Below are positions 24,081-37,600 of a stretch of 64,000 nt of DNA, piece by piece. Both the position numbers and the translations under genes were made by a program. The stretch spans positions 822,501 through 886,500 of the forward strand of contig NW_024104350.1 of assembly GCF_003945595.2 (NCBI RefSeq). The letters are read 5' to 3'. The notes under the pieces are model-generated. The model was given only the letters and a program-made list of their open reading frames with translations. It ran no database searches and was not told where the DNA came from. Positions within the stretch are counted from its first letter, which is position 1. Each line of letters opens with the position of its first letter. This DNA is from Pipra filicauda. Lineage: Eukaryota; Chordata; Aves; Passeriformes; Pipridae.

Positions 24081-25759
24081 TAGAAAAAAGCAGATCAAAA
24101 CCTATTTATACTATCTCTGTCAAGACTTTCCCCCTTTTCTGTGGAGAAGTTGCACATACAAAACTTAATTGAAGGGTCCTGTGAATTAAATCAAACCAAG
24201 AACATCTTTGACAGATCTGTGCTTTTAATCTTCTTATCTTCCTTTTTTAAAAGCTATCTCCTTTTTAAGATTATATTAATTTCTATGCTAAGTTTAATAC
24301 TGAATAATTCCTATACTAAAATTTTCTTAATTTGTATACTTAAAAAATACAACATATAAACTTCTTCTATTTATACTTTAAAAAATGGTTTTATCAAACT
24401 GCAGATCAGGGAAGAAGAGAAGAGGATGCAAAATATATACCATTTATATGAAAATGGAAGCCCTGCACAAGGTTTTCCCTTTATCACGTATCACACTTTG
24501 GCTGTCCTGTGCCCCTATACAATGGGATGAATGGTGAGCAACAGCTTTGCTTTTATTTAAAGAAAAATTTTGAAAGATCATTGGGATTCACATGTATCCC
24601 TCCGCCAGCATGAAAATGTAAATTTCCGAGCAGCGCGCAAGGGTGAAGCCAGATTTAGGACCACTGTTCAATGTGCATTCAAACCTCCCTTCTTTCATCC
24701 CAGACAGGGAGAGGAGGGGAGGAGGGAGAAGGAGGACCAGCAGTCAAAACCTGAAATTGCCTGGAGGAACAATCTGCTTCCACAGGAACAAAACACTGAC
24801 TCAAAATAAACAATAAACTGTTAAAAAGATTTCCTTATCTGCTGTGCAGCTCCACCAGGGACTCTGGTGGCCAAGCAGGTTGCCCTTGCCAGGCAGGGCA
24901 TCTCTGGCACAGGCTGTGACCCCCTCAAAATAAGACTTGTATTTCGCTCATCAAGGCTGGGAGAAAACACGTCCCTGCACCAAGCTCTGCCTGCCCTGCA
25001 AGGGTTTGTGTCATCACCTTCTTCAGCAGCTGAGAGAAGCTGCAGAGCACAGTCATCCAACTTTGAAAATAAAACACTGAATTTCCTAAAAGGAGAAGGC
25101 AATTGGTTGTGTCCCCCCTTCCTTCTAATTGGAAAATATATGCAGACGTATTTTATGTATTTTACTTTATGATCAGCCCAGTGAAATAGGACACTTTGAG
25201 CTGTGGCAGCATGATACGTGGCCTGAAGGGCAAATACATTTCAAAGCTGGGCTTTAAAAATTGGATTTTGACTGCTAATTAATATAGCACATTACAGAAT
25301 AGAGAACCCTAATTACATTCTAGTGCAAGACCTCCGTGGCAAGGACTGTTTCAGACATATCTCTGAACATGCCAGGACACAGTTTCTGCTCCAACTGGAA
25401 TAACATTTTAAAATTATAAGCGTTAAACCCCCTAAAAATCATCTAGAGTTGTAAGAATTTCACATCGTGACATATTATATATATCTGAAAATTCCTGCTT
25501 ATATGTGAATTGAAGTGATTCAAGTCTTACTGTAACATAGCTATAGCGAGTTCCACATTTTCTGTGCCCAAGCAGACCTTCTTCCAAAAAACAAGGAATG
25601 ATGGTATGCAGGGGCAACCGCCAAACACTGTCCCAAAACAGGAATTGAGGTGGCCTCCCTACATCAGGTTTTATAAAGCACAGAAATTTGGGTTTTTGTG
25701 GACCAGGACGCACTGTACATCTTGCCCTTCTAGGAACAGGTATTCCAAGAACCCCCACA

Positions 25760-25845
25760 CAAATGTCTGTGTGTGGATGTGTATGTGAGTCTATGTACAC
25801 TCACGTGTGTATATGTGCACACACATGTGCATGCATGCACATCCC
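25760..25845. repeat. TG/CA-rich microsatellite region
   Basis: Degenerate TG run (TGTCTGTGTGTGGATGTG) passing into CA/TGCA-rich sequence (GTGCACACACATGTGCATGC). Open frames on both strands here come from the repeat. Confidence 0.85.
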
Positions 25846-28800
25846 CAGCACATGTCACCAGACGTTCTGGTCTGTCCCACAGCCATGGCAGACCAGTCGT
25901 GATGCACAAGGAGGTGGCCCTCCTTGTGCTGCATGAAGTTCCCACTCCAGCACTCCAGGTCCATCTCAGCAGGGACCTCTCTCCCCCTAGGTACCCAGCT
26001 GGGAGGCACTCGGTGGCCACGGGGTCACAGCCCCTCTGCACTCCCCAGCTGCCCACAACACCCCCTCAGAGGGGAACGGCATCAACCCTGGTGTGTTTTT
26101 CTTAGACACTTCCAGGGATTTCTCAAGTTTGCTTTGACGAGAAAAAGGTGATTTACTTAAAAAAAACGAGACACCTGCTGTTTAATGGAATACCTGTCAA
26201 TATCTCTTTATCACAGCTTTAAAAGAGATCCATAACTCCCGCAAGGAAATCATTCGATGGAATCGCTGACAGAAGTTCAATTTGAGAAATTTTCTCATGG
26301 CAAGAAAAGGCTCTTTTGCCTCTCCCCTTGATACCTAAAATACATGTATGTGCCAGTCATACACCATTTTTGGGCAGTAGGGAAATCCCTGAAACACTTT
26401 ATTTTTAGCAACCTTTATCTGACGTTTTTGAAAAGCATCAGAAAATCCAACAAACAACAAAACTCAACCAATTTGAAATTAACTAAAATGTAAGCAATTG
26501 ACTGAGGCAAAGGTAGAGCTGGCCAAAAGCAAACCAGAGTTCAAAAGAAAAAGAAACCCACACACTTCTGAGCAGCCCTGCATAAGTGGTAAAAAAATCC
26601 CTATGAGCAACTAAAGTAACCTGAAGTGAAGTTCAGCAGTCATGACACACGGGAGAAGAGTTAACGGTTCGTCGCCAGAGAGGAAAAGCCTGGTGGGTGG
26701 GGTGGGACGGTGCTCTAATCCCCCAGCAGTGTGTCTGGGGGCAGGGGCCCACAGCAGGGCTGGGGTGACCACTCTCAGGGACACTCACAGGTCGTGGAGC
26801 TTAACACCCTGAATTAGGAGCAGCTGACCAGGCAGGCACCAGCGCTTTTGGTGTTAGATCAGACATTAATAAATACAGAAATCCTCCCAGTGTCAGCATG
26901 TCCTGTCGCTCTCTATTAGGTGTCAGGTCCCTCACATCACATTTTGGTTCTGCATCCCTTTTCTGCACCTCTCCAAAGACACATCCCACACCTTCCTCCA
27001 AGCGTGTGCCCTTCTGCATCTCCCTCAGCTCTCCATTTATTCCAGCAGCTCTGGATGGGTAGAGTGCCTCACATGCCAAGTGGGAATAAAAATGTGCAGT
27101 AAAAAAAGCAAAAGACAATTCCGTAAATGATACTTTTGAGAAATATGTGTACCACTGAACTGCTGAAATGCAGATACATGCTAAACATGAACACGTAGTG
27201 TGCTCTTTCCATTATGTCCGGACGCATAATTTCCTGTCTGTTTTCTGTCTGTGCTATAACACTGCTTCCTTCAGCCCTGGCCACTGCTGGCCATGTTAAT
27301 TCACAAAACTCAGCAGCTCATGATTTTCAAAGCTTAGCGCAACATTTGCAGAACAAAGTAGGTTTTTCTCTCTTTTTGGTGGGTACAAGTATGGGGACCA
27401 CAGGAACAGTTAAATTCATGGCATGGTTGGTCTAACACACAGTCGGGGGAATTCTTTAAATAGAGCCTGTCACTCTCTTTGCCCATCAATGGGATTTCCT
27501 TCTCAAACTGTGATTCGTTCAGGTACACAACAGAGGAAATTTCAGTTAACCTTTGTTTCACCCCGGGGAAAAATCTGTCTGAAAAGTATAAAATGAATAG
27601 ATTAAAAAAAAAAAAAAAGAAAAAAAGAAAGAAAGGCTGCAGGGTTATTCTTCCTAGTGTTCACAGCAGTCAAAGTTAAACAGAGAAAAGGAGCAAACAT
27701 GAACATTTTATTCCCACCAGAGAATAAGGTATAATATATGATTTAGAAATTCCATTGTCTATACTTGATTTCTAATTTAGCAAAGGAAAGGCTGAACACA
27801 AATCTATTGTTCTCATTGGGTGCATCAAGAATTCACTTTTTGACTCTTTTCTATATGGCTAAATTGGACTAATAGGTTACTTTGAACAGAAACCCTTTTT
27901 AGCTATTTGATTGAGTTGTCTGAAATACCTTTTAGATTTCAGCAATCCTTGGTGAAGAGAAAAATAATAAACACTAACTCAGAATTACATGTGAAAAAAT
28001 GAAAACAGGGATAAAATCGAAAGTACAGTAATAAAATAAAGGGAAGTTTTGGAATAGGTGACCGCCAAAAAAAAGCCTTAAACTGATATAAGTAATTCAT
28101 AAACACCTCTGTTTTGAGATACAATTATAATTTCAAAACAGGAACAATAATTTTCATTTTCCAGTGTCATTCATCTGACCACACATGACACTCACTGTGG
28201 TAACACACGGAGTGTCACTGCCGACCTGCCCCTGCCCAGCCTCCGCAGCACAGACAGACAGATGGACACGGGGTGCAGGAGCGTGGCTGAGGCCTGTGCA
28301 TGCAGGACTAGGAGGTCTGCACGGGTTGAGTTCCAGTGGAAGTGGTATTCTGAAATGCCTTATGGGATCAATAGGTTGCCAGGAATTGATCCAGCATCAC
28401 TGAGACTATTTCTGCGTTTAAGTGATCATGATTTTGTCAGCGGCTGCACAGCCCTTCGCCGAGGCAGGTCACAAAGAGAGCTGGGGGCCGTGGCAGCTGT
28501 ACAGTCATGGAGAACCTTCACCTCTTAATCAGTCCTTGCAGAGGGGTGTCTGTTGCAGTCATTGGTGGCAGCTGTTGGAGCCTGGCAGCCTAACCTGGGC
28601 ACGGACCCCTTTGTACAGTCAGATAAAATGGAACTCAGTTGATGGCCTAGACCTGAGCCTGAGGAGCACCCTTGCTTCATCCTCACTTACCATGTATAGA
28701 AAATCTGCAGTTGTGTCTTGGGAGTTTATTTTGGCAACATATTGCATTTTCTACCACCAATACAAAATGAATGAAATGTAAATATAAACATAAAAGAGAG

Positions 28801-31017
28801 AAAAAAAGTCTTGCTCTACTAAAGCTTGTGTATCTGATCCAGCACGGTCCCTGTGCCTAAAAGAAGAGGTGTAAGCGACGTGCCAACAACGTGATGAGTC
28901 TCCCTGCAATGGAATCCAAATTTAAAGCTTCTTGGAAATTCAGTGCTTCACTTCAATCACAAACCTAAAACCATTCACCATCAGCTGCATTCTGGAGAAA
29001 CAGCACGGCTCTCTCGATGCTCCCATAACAATGAAATAGGAAAATAATCCCTGAGTTGGAATAATACTGATGTAGATGAATATCTAAAACTTGTCAAGCT
29101 TAATTGGGTCTCTTAACTCTTAACTTTTTCCCTGAAATTCCCGAAATCTTAAACCTAGGAAAAAAACATCACATTTCAATGCAGGCTAAGTGCCAGTCTT
29201 TGGGTATCGGCCAGATTTTTGGTTCAGCCGTCTTTCATGTTGATAACCGGCCCACTGGGCAAAGGCAAACTAAATCATCTCAGCTCTGGCGATTCCTTCG
29301 TACCATCACAGTCAGACCAGGCTCCTATGAACAGCTCTTGGAACACGAGGACCTCTACTGGGTGCCTGGCAGGAGGCAGACCCAGAACAGCTCTTAAGGT
29401 GGCAGTTCTCAGGACTTTCATCTTTTCCTGAGAGGACTCACACAAGCTCCAGACAAAAGGACTCCCAAAGAGCCTGGTCAAAACTGGGATGTGGGAGACT
29501 GCGTTACTCTGAGAGCAGAACTGCAGTTTGTTCTTATGCCAATAAGGAGACATGGAGTGGGTGAAGTTCTGTTGTATACACCCCTAGTTCTCCATTTTGA
29601 TCCTCTTGGGCATTATAGCAAAGATGGAACAGGAAACATAAGCAGGAGGTTCGTCAAAAACATTCATACCAAATGGAATATTTCTACAGTGCCAGTAACA
29701 GAAATGAACATCACCTCATGGATTTGCCATGAGTCAGAAAGTCTATTCAAGGAAGCCTTCCCCATCTGCCACATGTGAGGGACACAGACCACTCTCTGGG
29801 TGCCCCTCCATGTTAAATGTTCTTCAAACTTGAGCTTTCAATGAAAAGGAAGACACAAGGAGCAATGTGATGACGTGGCACCCCTGACAATGAGTGGCAA
29901 CAAGGTACTGATACATCTGAGGATGTGCAGCACCTAGTTACTCCACGAGAAGAAAGCTCCAGCCTTAGCACTCAGTTCCAATTTTGGTCTTGCTGGGCTT
30001 TTATCACTTTACCACCACACAGGCAGATCCTTTAGTCCATCCCTGACACACCTCTACAGAAGAAAGAGGTGGAAAGATCTTCCCAACACCTTGTTCATGC
30101 TTGTAAGAGTGCACCGAGAGTCACAGCCATGGACTGTGGTGGGTCCTGGTACACATGACACTCTGCTTTCAACCCACCAGGAAGGTCTGTAGACCCTTGG
30201 AATGTAAAAGCACCAAACAGCACTAATATCCTGTGCCTGCAGGTCACACATCTGGAGAATGGTCTTATGTTGGGCTCTGAGGGGTGAAGATTGGAACGCA
30301 GCAAAGAATGAGAAAGGGCACAGTGTCTTTTCCATTTCAGTCCTAATTTTTGGGTGTATTTTGTTTCACAAAGACATCCTTTTCTTGGGAATAGAAAACA
30401 ACTTGGATGGATATCTTCTCAATGTGAGTCTTCTGCTTGCAATAGAAAACATTGAGTTTTCCAGAAACATGTCATTCCATACTTAGAGGCAGAATTTTGA
30501 GGTGATGAAAAATGAAGGGGCCTTGCCAAAGAACTGCTAAATCTCACTGGCTAGAATAGCTTTGTTCTTGCAATAAGAATGACAGCAGAAAAGATATTAC
30601 TCTCCTTCCTCCACTTTCCAATGAAAAGCGTGGAAAAGGAAGTGTGCTCTTTATTGAAAATCAGCAAATAACAATTCTTAGTGAGATAATTAATTTTTTG
30701 CTTGTTTAAAAGTTTTTCAGTGCTGCACAGAGAAAAAATAAATCGAAGACCCCTATTTCATCTCCATTTCCTATGTATGGGAAGAAAATAGTTTTTTACC
30801 GTGAATAAATAAAATAAACCAGATTTTAAAAATAGTGTATACTTGATCTTTTTCTCATCCTTTATTACTTTCTATTTTGTGCATGTAGTGTAACCACAAT
30901 TGACACTTCAACGCCAGGGTCAAAAGCACCTCGTACAATGCTAAAGATGCATTTATTTACACTTTGAACACTTGTCTCTGTGGTTTTGGCTTCTTGTTTG
31001 TTTGGGCTTTTTTCTTT

Positions 31018-31035
31018 CCTTTTTTTTTTTTTTTT
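31018..31035. repeat. Poly-T tract
   Basis: Uninterrupted T run following TTTTTTCTTTCC; a simple pyrimidine tract with no attached element recognised. Confidence 0.8.
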
Positions 31036-34000
31036 CTCTTTATTCTTAAACAGATACCACAGCAATTGGAAAACCCTTCTCACTTCTACCAAAAAACAAC
31101 TCCTATCTTAATTACACTGCTGTAGTGAGCAACAGCTTTCTTCTATATCTACTAAATTTAGTAGATACAGGTTCTCTAACGAGGTGAGCTTTTCACACAC
31201 CAAAGGATTTTGGTCGCTGCATCCCTTGCCCAGTTCTGCCAGGGCAGCAGGCCAGGAAGGGTGTGATCAGCACCAGTGAGTGCTGCCCAGGTGTTTCCAC
31301 ATCCTGTGATATGCCCGAGATACAGAAGAGAGCACAGGGACTGGGAGAACTCACAAGTCTATACTGGATTTTAAGCATTTGAATTATGAGAGTTTAACAA
31401 GCCTTTACTGAAAATGAATCAGACAACAGCAGTACTGAATAGTTAAGGTTCATACAATTAATTTTAAAGTAGCATTTAAGACATTTAATATCACTTTTTC
31501 CTGCCATTTAATATAATGGGAAGGTGTATTATATGCCAGCTCTTCCTACCTGAATTTAAATACTGCAACCCTCAACTTTTTGCTGTTCCAGTAGGAAACT
31601 GTTATGGACTTCATATTTATGTTATCTAATTTATAATGTTTTGCTTGATTAAAGCATTTTTTGTTTCAATGTTGATTTTTAAACAGCAGTATTCTTTAAA
31701 ATACGCAGTTATTTAATTCAGCTCAACTACTTCATGTGACTGAGCTGAAGTGAATGTGAAATATTTGTATTAATCCAAGAAGGATGATGCACATTTGAAG
31801 TTGTGATTACAGTCATTCCTTTCTATTAAAGATTCAATAACCTGAACGGTTCAGTCTTCATACCTCAGGTGAAAGCCCCCTGCGCTGTGGCAGTTATGAT
31901 TCTACTGCACAAACGGAATATTTTCTATATTACAAGTCTGGGCAATAATTTCTGAAATCTTTGAGGTTTTCCTCCTTTGTCTGGACAACAGCAAGGGATG
32001 CCTGAATCCCTGATCGAAGGGCTGGTTGCAAAGTGGATCCTGCTTCTACTAAGCAACACTGGGAAAAAAACCAACCAGTCCTATCGCTGGAAAAAATCAC
32101 CAAGGTCTCATTCAAAATGTGCAATCAACCAAATTTCCTGAGCAGGGTGGTAGCTCATCACTCCTTTAAAAACTAACAATGCAGTCACTCTCTCTAACTC
32201 CCATCATCTTTCACTCTGCTGTGGGCAGGAAGGAGATGAGAAAAGCAGCGAAACATCAAGTTCGTTCTTGGAACCCAGGTTCAGGGCGCAGGAGCCACCA
32301 CAGAGCTCATGAGGATCAGTCCTATTCCTACAGTCTTGAAGAGGTGGGAAGGGGGAACACATGGCTAATGTTATGGGAGACACTCCTGAAGGAAACTGGC
32401 AGCATTTTACTGCCAGAACTTCAGAAAAAACTGACAGGGCTGTGGAGGAGGAGGAGGCAGAGGATACCCTGTGCCCACCCTCCAAACGACAGCAGGTCCC
32501 TGTGAGTGGACAGAGCAGGACCAGCACACGTGGGGCACTGCTGCAGTGGCCCTGATGGTATTCCCAGAGGTTCTCCAAAGACAAGTCCTGTCCTGCTTGT
32601 CCTGTCTCTGCAGTGGGATGACGTCCACACTGGGCTGGTGCCACTGGTGTGGGTTCATCAGACACTGTGATACCAGAGACTACTCAGTACTGGTGGTTGG
32701 GTACCAGATCCGGCCTGATCTTCACCTGAGCCTAAAGGAAACAACGTCTGCTGGGAGCCCTGCCAACAGTGGGGCCAGGCCAGCAGAGCCACATCAGGCA
32801 GGAACAGAATTTCAGTGCTGGCACGGGGGTGAGACACGGTCCAACACACAGTCGTGCACTGAAGCCACCGTACATATGCACCCTGTTCTGAGAGCTGGGA
32901 GCTGTTACAAGGTCTGGCCTTGATGCCAAGTGCAGGTGGTTTAGGAAAAATAATCCAAATCTTTATCACCAATTAAAAAACAGAGTCACAGTTTTCTTCC
33001 CAGACACTTACCCCCTAAAGTCAGGGTAAGGTCAGAAGCAGGAAACTCCGAAAATATTACCACTTCTTAGTGGCAGCCAGGACCTGTGCTAAGAACAGCC
33101 TCAAACAATTTTATTTCAAGTTCTTGATGTATTAGCAATAAAGAAATGCTGGGCTGCTCAAGTTTGCCCCTCCTTTTGCTGAAAGTCAGCGATACAGACA
33201 ATTCAGTATGACTGAATTCAGACATGCATTTCACATGTACTGCACAAGTCTGAAGATCACATATTCTTTTTCAAATAAATGTGAAGACAGTGCATTTGAG
33301 ATGCATTATTTCTCCATCTGCTTTCATTTACTCCTGTGCTCATATAAGATCAACAGCTCAATGACAGAGTAGGAGAGATGTGATCACATTATTATTATTT
33401 TTTTAACAGAGGTCCAGAGGGAAGTATAAGGGAAAGATAATCTGCAATTTGTTAACCAGTAAGACTCTTCAAATGGTTTTAAAAAATGAAAACAAAGTAT
33501 GAAAGTGAAAAGTAAATGCAGCCAAGTAAACACATTATTTAAATCAAACAGATTACATTACTCACCAGCAACACTGAAAATCTGGAAAACAAGTGGGCCA
33601 ACTACTTAATTTGAGACAGGCATGCAGAGCTAGCCTCCCTCTTTTGGAAATATAAAGATTGATACATTCACTGGTTGCTTGAAAAGAACATATCTCAGGA
33701 GTTGTAAAAACACTCATTTCCTTTTTTGCATTGTCTCTGATGACACGCTCTTTGAATCACACACACCTGCCTCCAGCCTTCATTATTTCTACGTTTCATT
33801 ATAATGAAGATTATACTTCTGACTTCCAAGGCTTCTCGCCTTGACAAAACTCTGCAAAACCTTCCTTCCCCTTGCAATCTGACAGTGCCATAACAAAACC
33901 CACACACAATTCTTCCACAAATATGTGTTTTTACCCATAACACCCCACCCTGCCGCCACACAAAAACAGAGCAGTGTGGAAAACCCAGGTGCCACTACTG

Positions 34001-34486
34001 CAGGTGCCACCAGTGTCACTGATATCAGTGGGAACACAAGATTGTAACATCTCAGTGACCTGCAGCAGGGAACAAACAAACACACGGAGAATAGGACCTG
34101 CTTAATCATAAACAATATTTGCACTGGTAAAAATGTCCAGCAGTGCTGAAATGTACAAAATAGCCACTTTTTTAGTCAAATCTCCAGTTATTCAATGAAG
34201 CCCATATGAAACTCTCATTTAATTCCCCCTTTCTTTGAGTTGTACATTAACCTGCATGGGGACTCCCTGTGCAACTGACAGCCCACAAATGTCAGCACTG
34301 TGACACTTCCATGTGGTCCTGCAGGGCAGTGGTCCCGTGGTGACTAAGGGTGACACAAAGCCAACAATAAGGCAAAAGCTGGGCCATGACTCCCTGTGTC
34401 TGCCCGTCCCCCTCTGGCAGAGCAGCGAGCCCCAGCCAGCCCCTGCTGACAGCAGAGGTGCCCTGGGTGTGCGGGCGCTGCCGGGC

Positions 34487-34682
34487 GGCACCGCTGGCTC
34501 TGCTCTGCACACCGAGTGGCACAGCTGGCTCTGTGCTGGACAGCACAGCTGGATCTAGACTGGGCAGCAGAGCTGGCTTTGAACTGGACACCAGCTGGCA
34601 CAGCTGGCTCTACACTGGACACTGGATGGTACAGTTGGGTCTGTGCTGGACTCTGGGTGGCACAGCTGGCTCTGCGTCTGCC
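34487..34682. repeat. Degenerate minisatellite, 24-31-bp units
   Basis: About seven diverged units, each beginning GGCACAGCTGGCTCTG or a variant, followed by TGCTGGACA-like sequence. The array keeps several frames open on both strands (about 34.2-34.9 kb), which explains the cluster of overlapping ORFs without requiring a gene. Confidence 0.85.
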
Positions 34683-37600
34683 CCTTCCAGACCTGCCCCA
34701 GGGCACCAGTGCCCCAGACTGCACCTCCAGCCATGCCAGCAGAGCCCCTTGGCATGTGCCAGAAGCAGCCATGGCCACCCAGAGCACTCCTGGGTGCACA
34801 TGCCAGGGGGCTATGGGGCCCCTGGTGAACTTTTGGTGCTGACCTTCTAATGCTTTTGCTCAAGGCTTGTGCTTGTATTTGTGTTTTCAACTGGCATTTC
34901 ACCTGAGACACAAGGTACAGTCACAATCTCCAACACCTATGGCTTGAACAAAAAGATCAGTAGGGTTCCTGTTTAAAAAGAAAAGCAGCATTCAGCTATT
35001 TTGTCAGGAACATAGTTTACCTGCTGCGATATGCCACTTGTTTAGACCAAAGAAGGTACTGTGGCAAAACCCTGGGGTTCTTCTGGGCACAGTTTCCAAA
35101 CCTTTTGCACATGCCTGTAGGCTTTATTCATGTTGAATTATACAAGCTCCCTTTCCCCCCCTCCTTTTTTTTTTTAATTCACTATCCATGCACTCAGACA
35201 AATGTTAAAAAATTAAGTTTCTGTAAACACACTGTTATCTTAATAAGTTCAAATATTATTTGACTATTCCCCAGGGGAAGAAAAGCAATATGTTCTAAAG
35301 CAAGTGGTTGTATGTTTTGCAGAAGGTGGCTACTCTGAAATTAAGAAATGCAAATGCTTCTACAGTTTATGTGCCTCAAAGTAAAAATAATGATATTAAA
35401 TTTTAAAAAGGTAGCACGAGATATTGCCGCTTACACGGAAGCATCGTGAGGATGCCAAGGGACCCAGAGCGATCCCGGGTCTGGGGTTTTCAATGGCACA
35501 GACTAGTGATCACAGGATGCTGGTGATACTCTCCAGTTACCCCTGGCAACCCTTCTCAACTGTAACGATGCTGCCCCACAATAGCTTTCACTGGGCAGCT
35601 TTCTCTTCACTTAGTTGAATGCTCTGGGACCATCTGTGTCGGAAAGCATAAAAGGCCAGCCTGCCTGTGGGCCCGTCACTCTGAACACCACCTCTCTGAC
35701 CCCGATTAAATACAACTTTCAATCCCTTTTGTCCTCCCTGTTGACTTCTCCTATTAAGGGAGCCCTTTGACAAAGAAAGCGGAAGAGTGGACTAAGTGCC
35801 CCCAAGAAAGGTGATGTCTGATACTGCTCAACACAAGGATTAGCAAGCCAATACATAACAAAAGCAAGTTTGGGGGAGGGGTAAAGAGGAAAAGAAAAAA
35901 ATGGTTTTAGACAGGTCTTTGACTAATTCAGTAGGTACACAGTTCAACAAATAGCTATACAAGAGGCCTGCTCCCAAAGAAACAACTACTGGGGAACAAT
36001 AAATTGAGGAGGTACCTTTCAGCATGGCGATGCAAGGCCGTGACATTGACAGGAGCAGTGGATATGTCATTTGCTACCTATGGGTTTTTAAACTGAATTT
36101 TGTGGTGGGTAGAGGTGCCAAGAACACTCAAGAAGTTACTTTAAGGACAGACCTCTTCCAACAGAAAGGTCTTGTAAAATAACTTGAGTCATTTGAGGTA
36201 ACTAAAGGGAGCGGGTGACAAAAACACAAACAACAGGAACGACATTGGCTGGAGAAAACCTAAATACTCGGACATTGGAACTGATTGTTTCCAAAGGCAT
36301 TGACTAAAAACAAGCTGCTTTTTGGAATGTGCAAAGCTGCTTTGTTAAAAAGAATAACCAAAACTTTGCCATGCAGGCTTGCAGTAGCCATGGGTTATCC
36401 TAAAGCAGCACAGCCTCTGAGCCTGACACTGATGGTCAGCACAGAGGAGCATTCAAGCGGCGTTCTGAGAGTTCAGAGATGTTGGGGGCAGGAGCATATT
36501 GCTCCCCCTGTCCATGCCCAACCTCTGCAGAGGGGACCAGCCTCTGGGCCAGCCACAGTGATGGACGGCTGGGAGAGTAGGAACCTCGCTGTGCCCCGCA
36601 GAGAACAACGTGCCCTGGGGCATTTGCCCAAGCTGTGGGGCAGTGGTGATGATGTGATCATCATAAGGGAAAGTCAGGAAGCACCTGGGTGTAGAAGATG
36701 TTTCCATTGAAAAACTGGAGCCAAACAGAAGGTACTTTTGTAGAGTGAAGCAGCAGAAGGGATGATCGGGGGTTTTATTTCCAGGAAAAAGAGATACTGA
36801 AACAGTAGAAGTGACCAGAAAAGAGAAGCAATAGATGGAAACCCACACACAAAACAAACGGTAATAGAATCCCAATGACTCCTGGTGGTTTCTAACACCA
36901 AAATCACCGGTAATTAAGCCAGGGAAGCAAGCAGATCAGATTGTCCCCACGAAAATGCCAAAACATTGGAAATTTACCCACTAGTGTATAACGAAGGATT
37001 ACAGCCCGACTGCTCGCTTGTCTTTGTACAGAGCATTGCAGGGTCAGCCCTCTTCCCCTCAGTCCTCTTGGTGAGGCAGATCATTCCCAGGAGCAAATCT
37101 TTGTAGGGATCAAAAGCAAATTGGGCACATCGTCAAAGTGGCCCTCACTTCCCAGCATCAGGAAAGTCTGATTTTGCTATTTGGAAAAAAGTCAACTATT
37201 GGCAAAGTTATTCTCTGTATAAGTGCTCTGAATGTCCTCACTAAAGCCTGACCTGCAGAGGCATCAGCACTACTGACCCTACCTGACCTCCCTTATCTTG
37301 CCAGCTCCTACCAATCCCAGTCAGGTTGGTGCCTGTTGGGGGAATCCTGAGGACTGGTTCTGCACTACAACAGGCAGGAATGGGACGGAAGCAAGCCAAA
37401 TGAGCAAAACTCTCTGGCTGACACTGAACAGCAACAGAAGGAGACATAAAATCAGCAGTTTTTAAAATGAAATTATAAGAGGAGAAATGCCACTGGGGTT
37501 GGTCCAGGCCATGGAACCACAGGGCTCCCATCAAGGGGGGCTTCTTGCCTAGAATAGGCTCACTGTACCATCATAGCAGACGATCCCCTTTTAAATAAAG

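Noticed and set aside
34219..34911. Cluster of long overlapping ORFs on both strands
   Set aside because: Explained by the CAGCTGG minisatellite, whose units keep several frames open.
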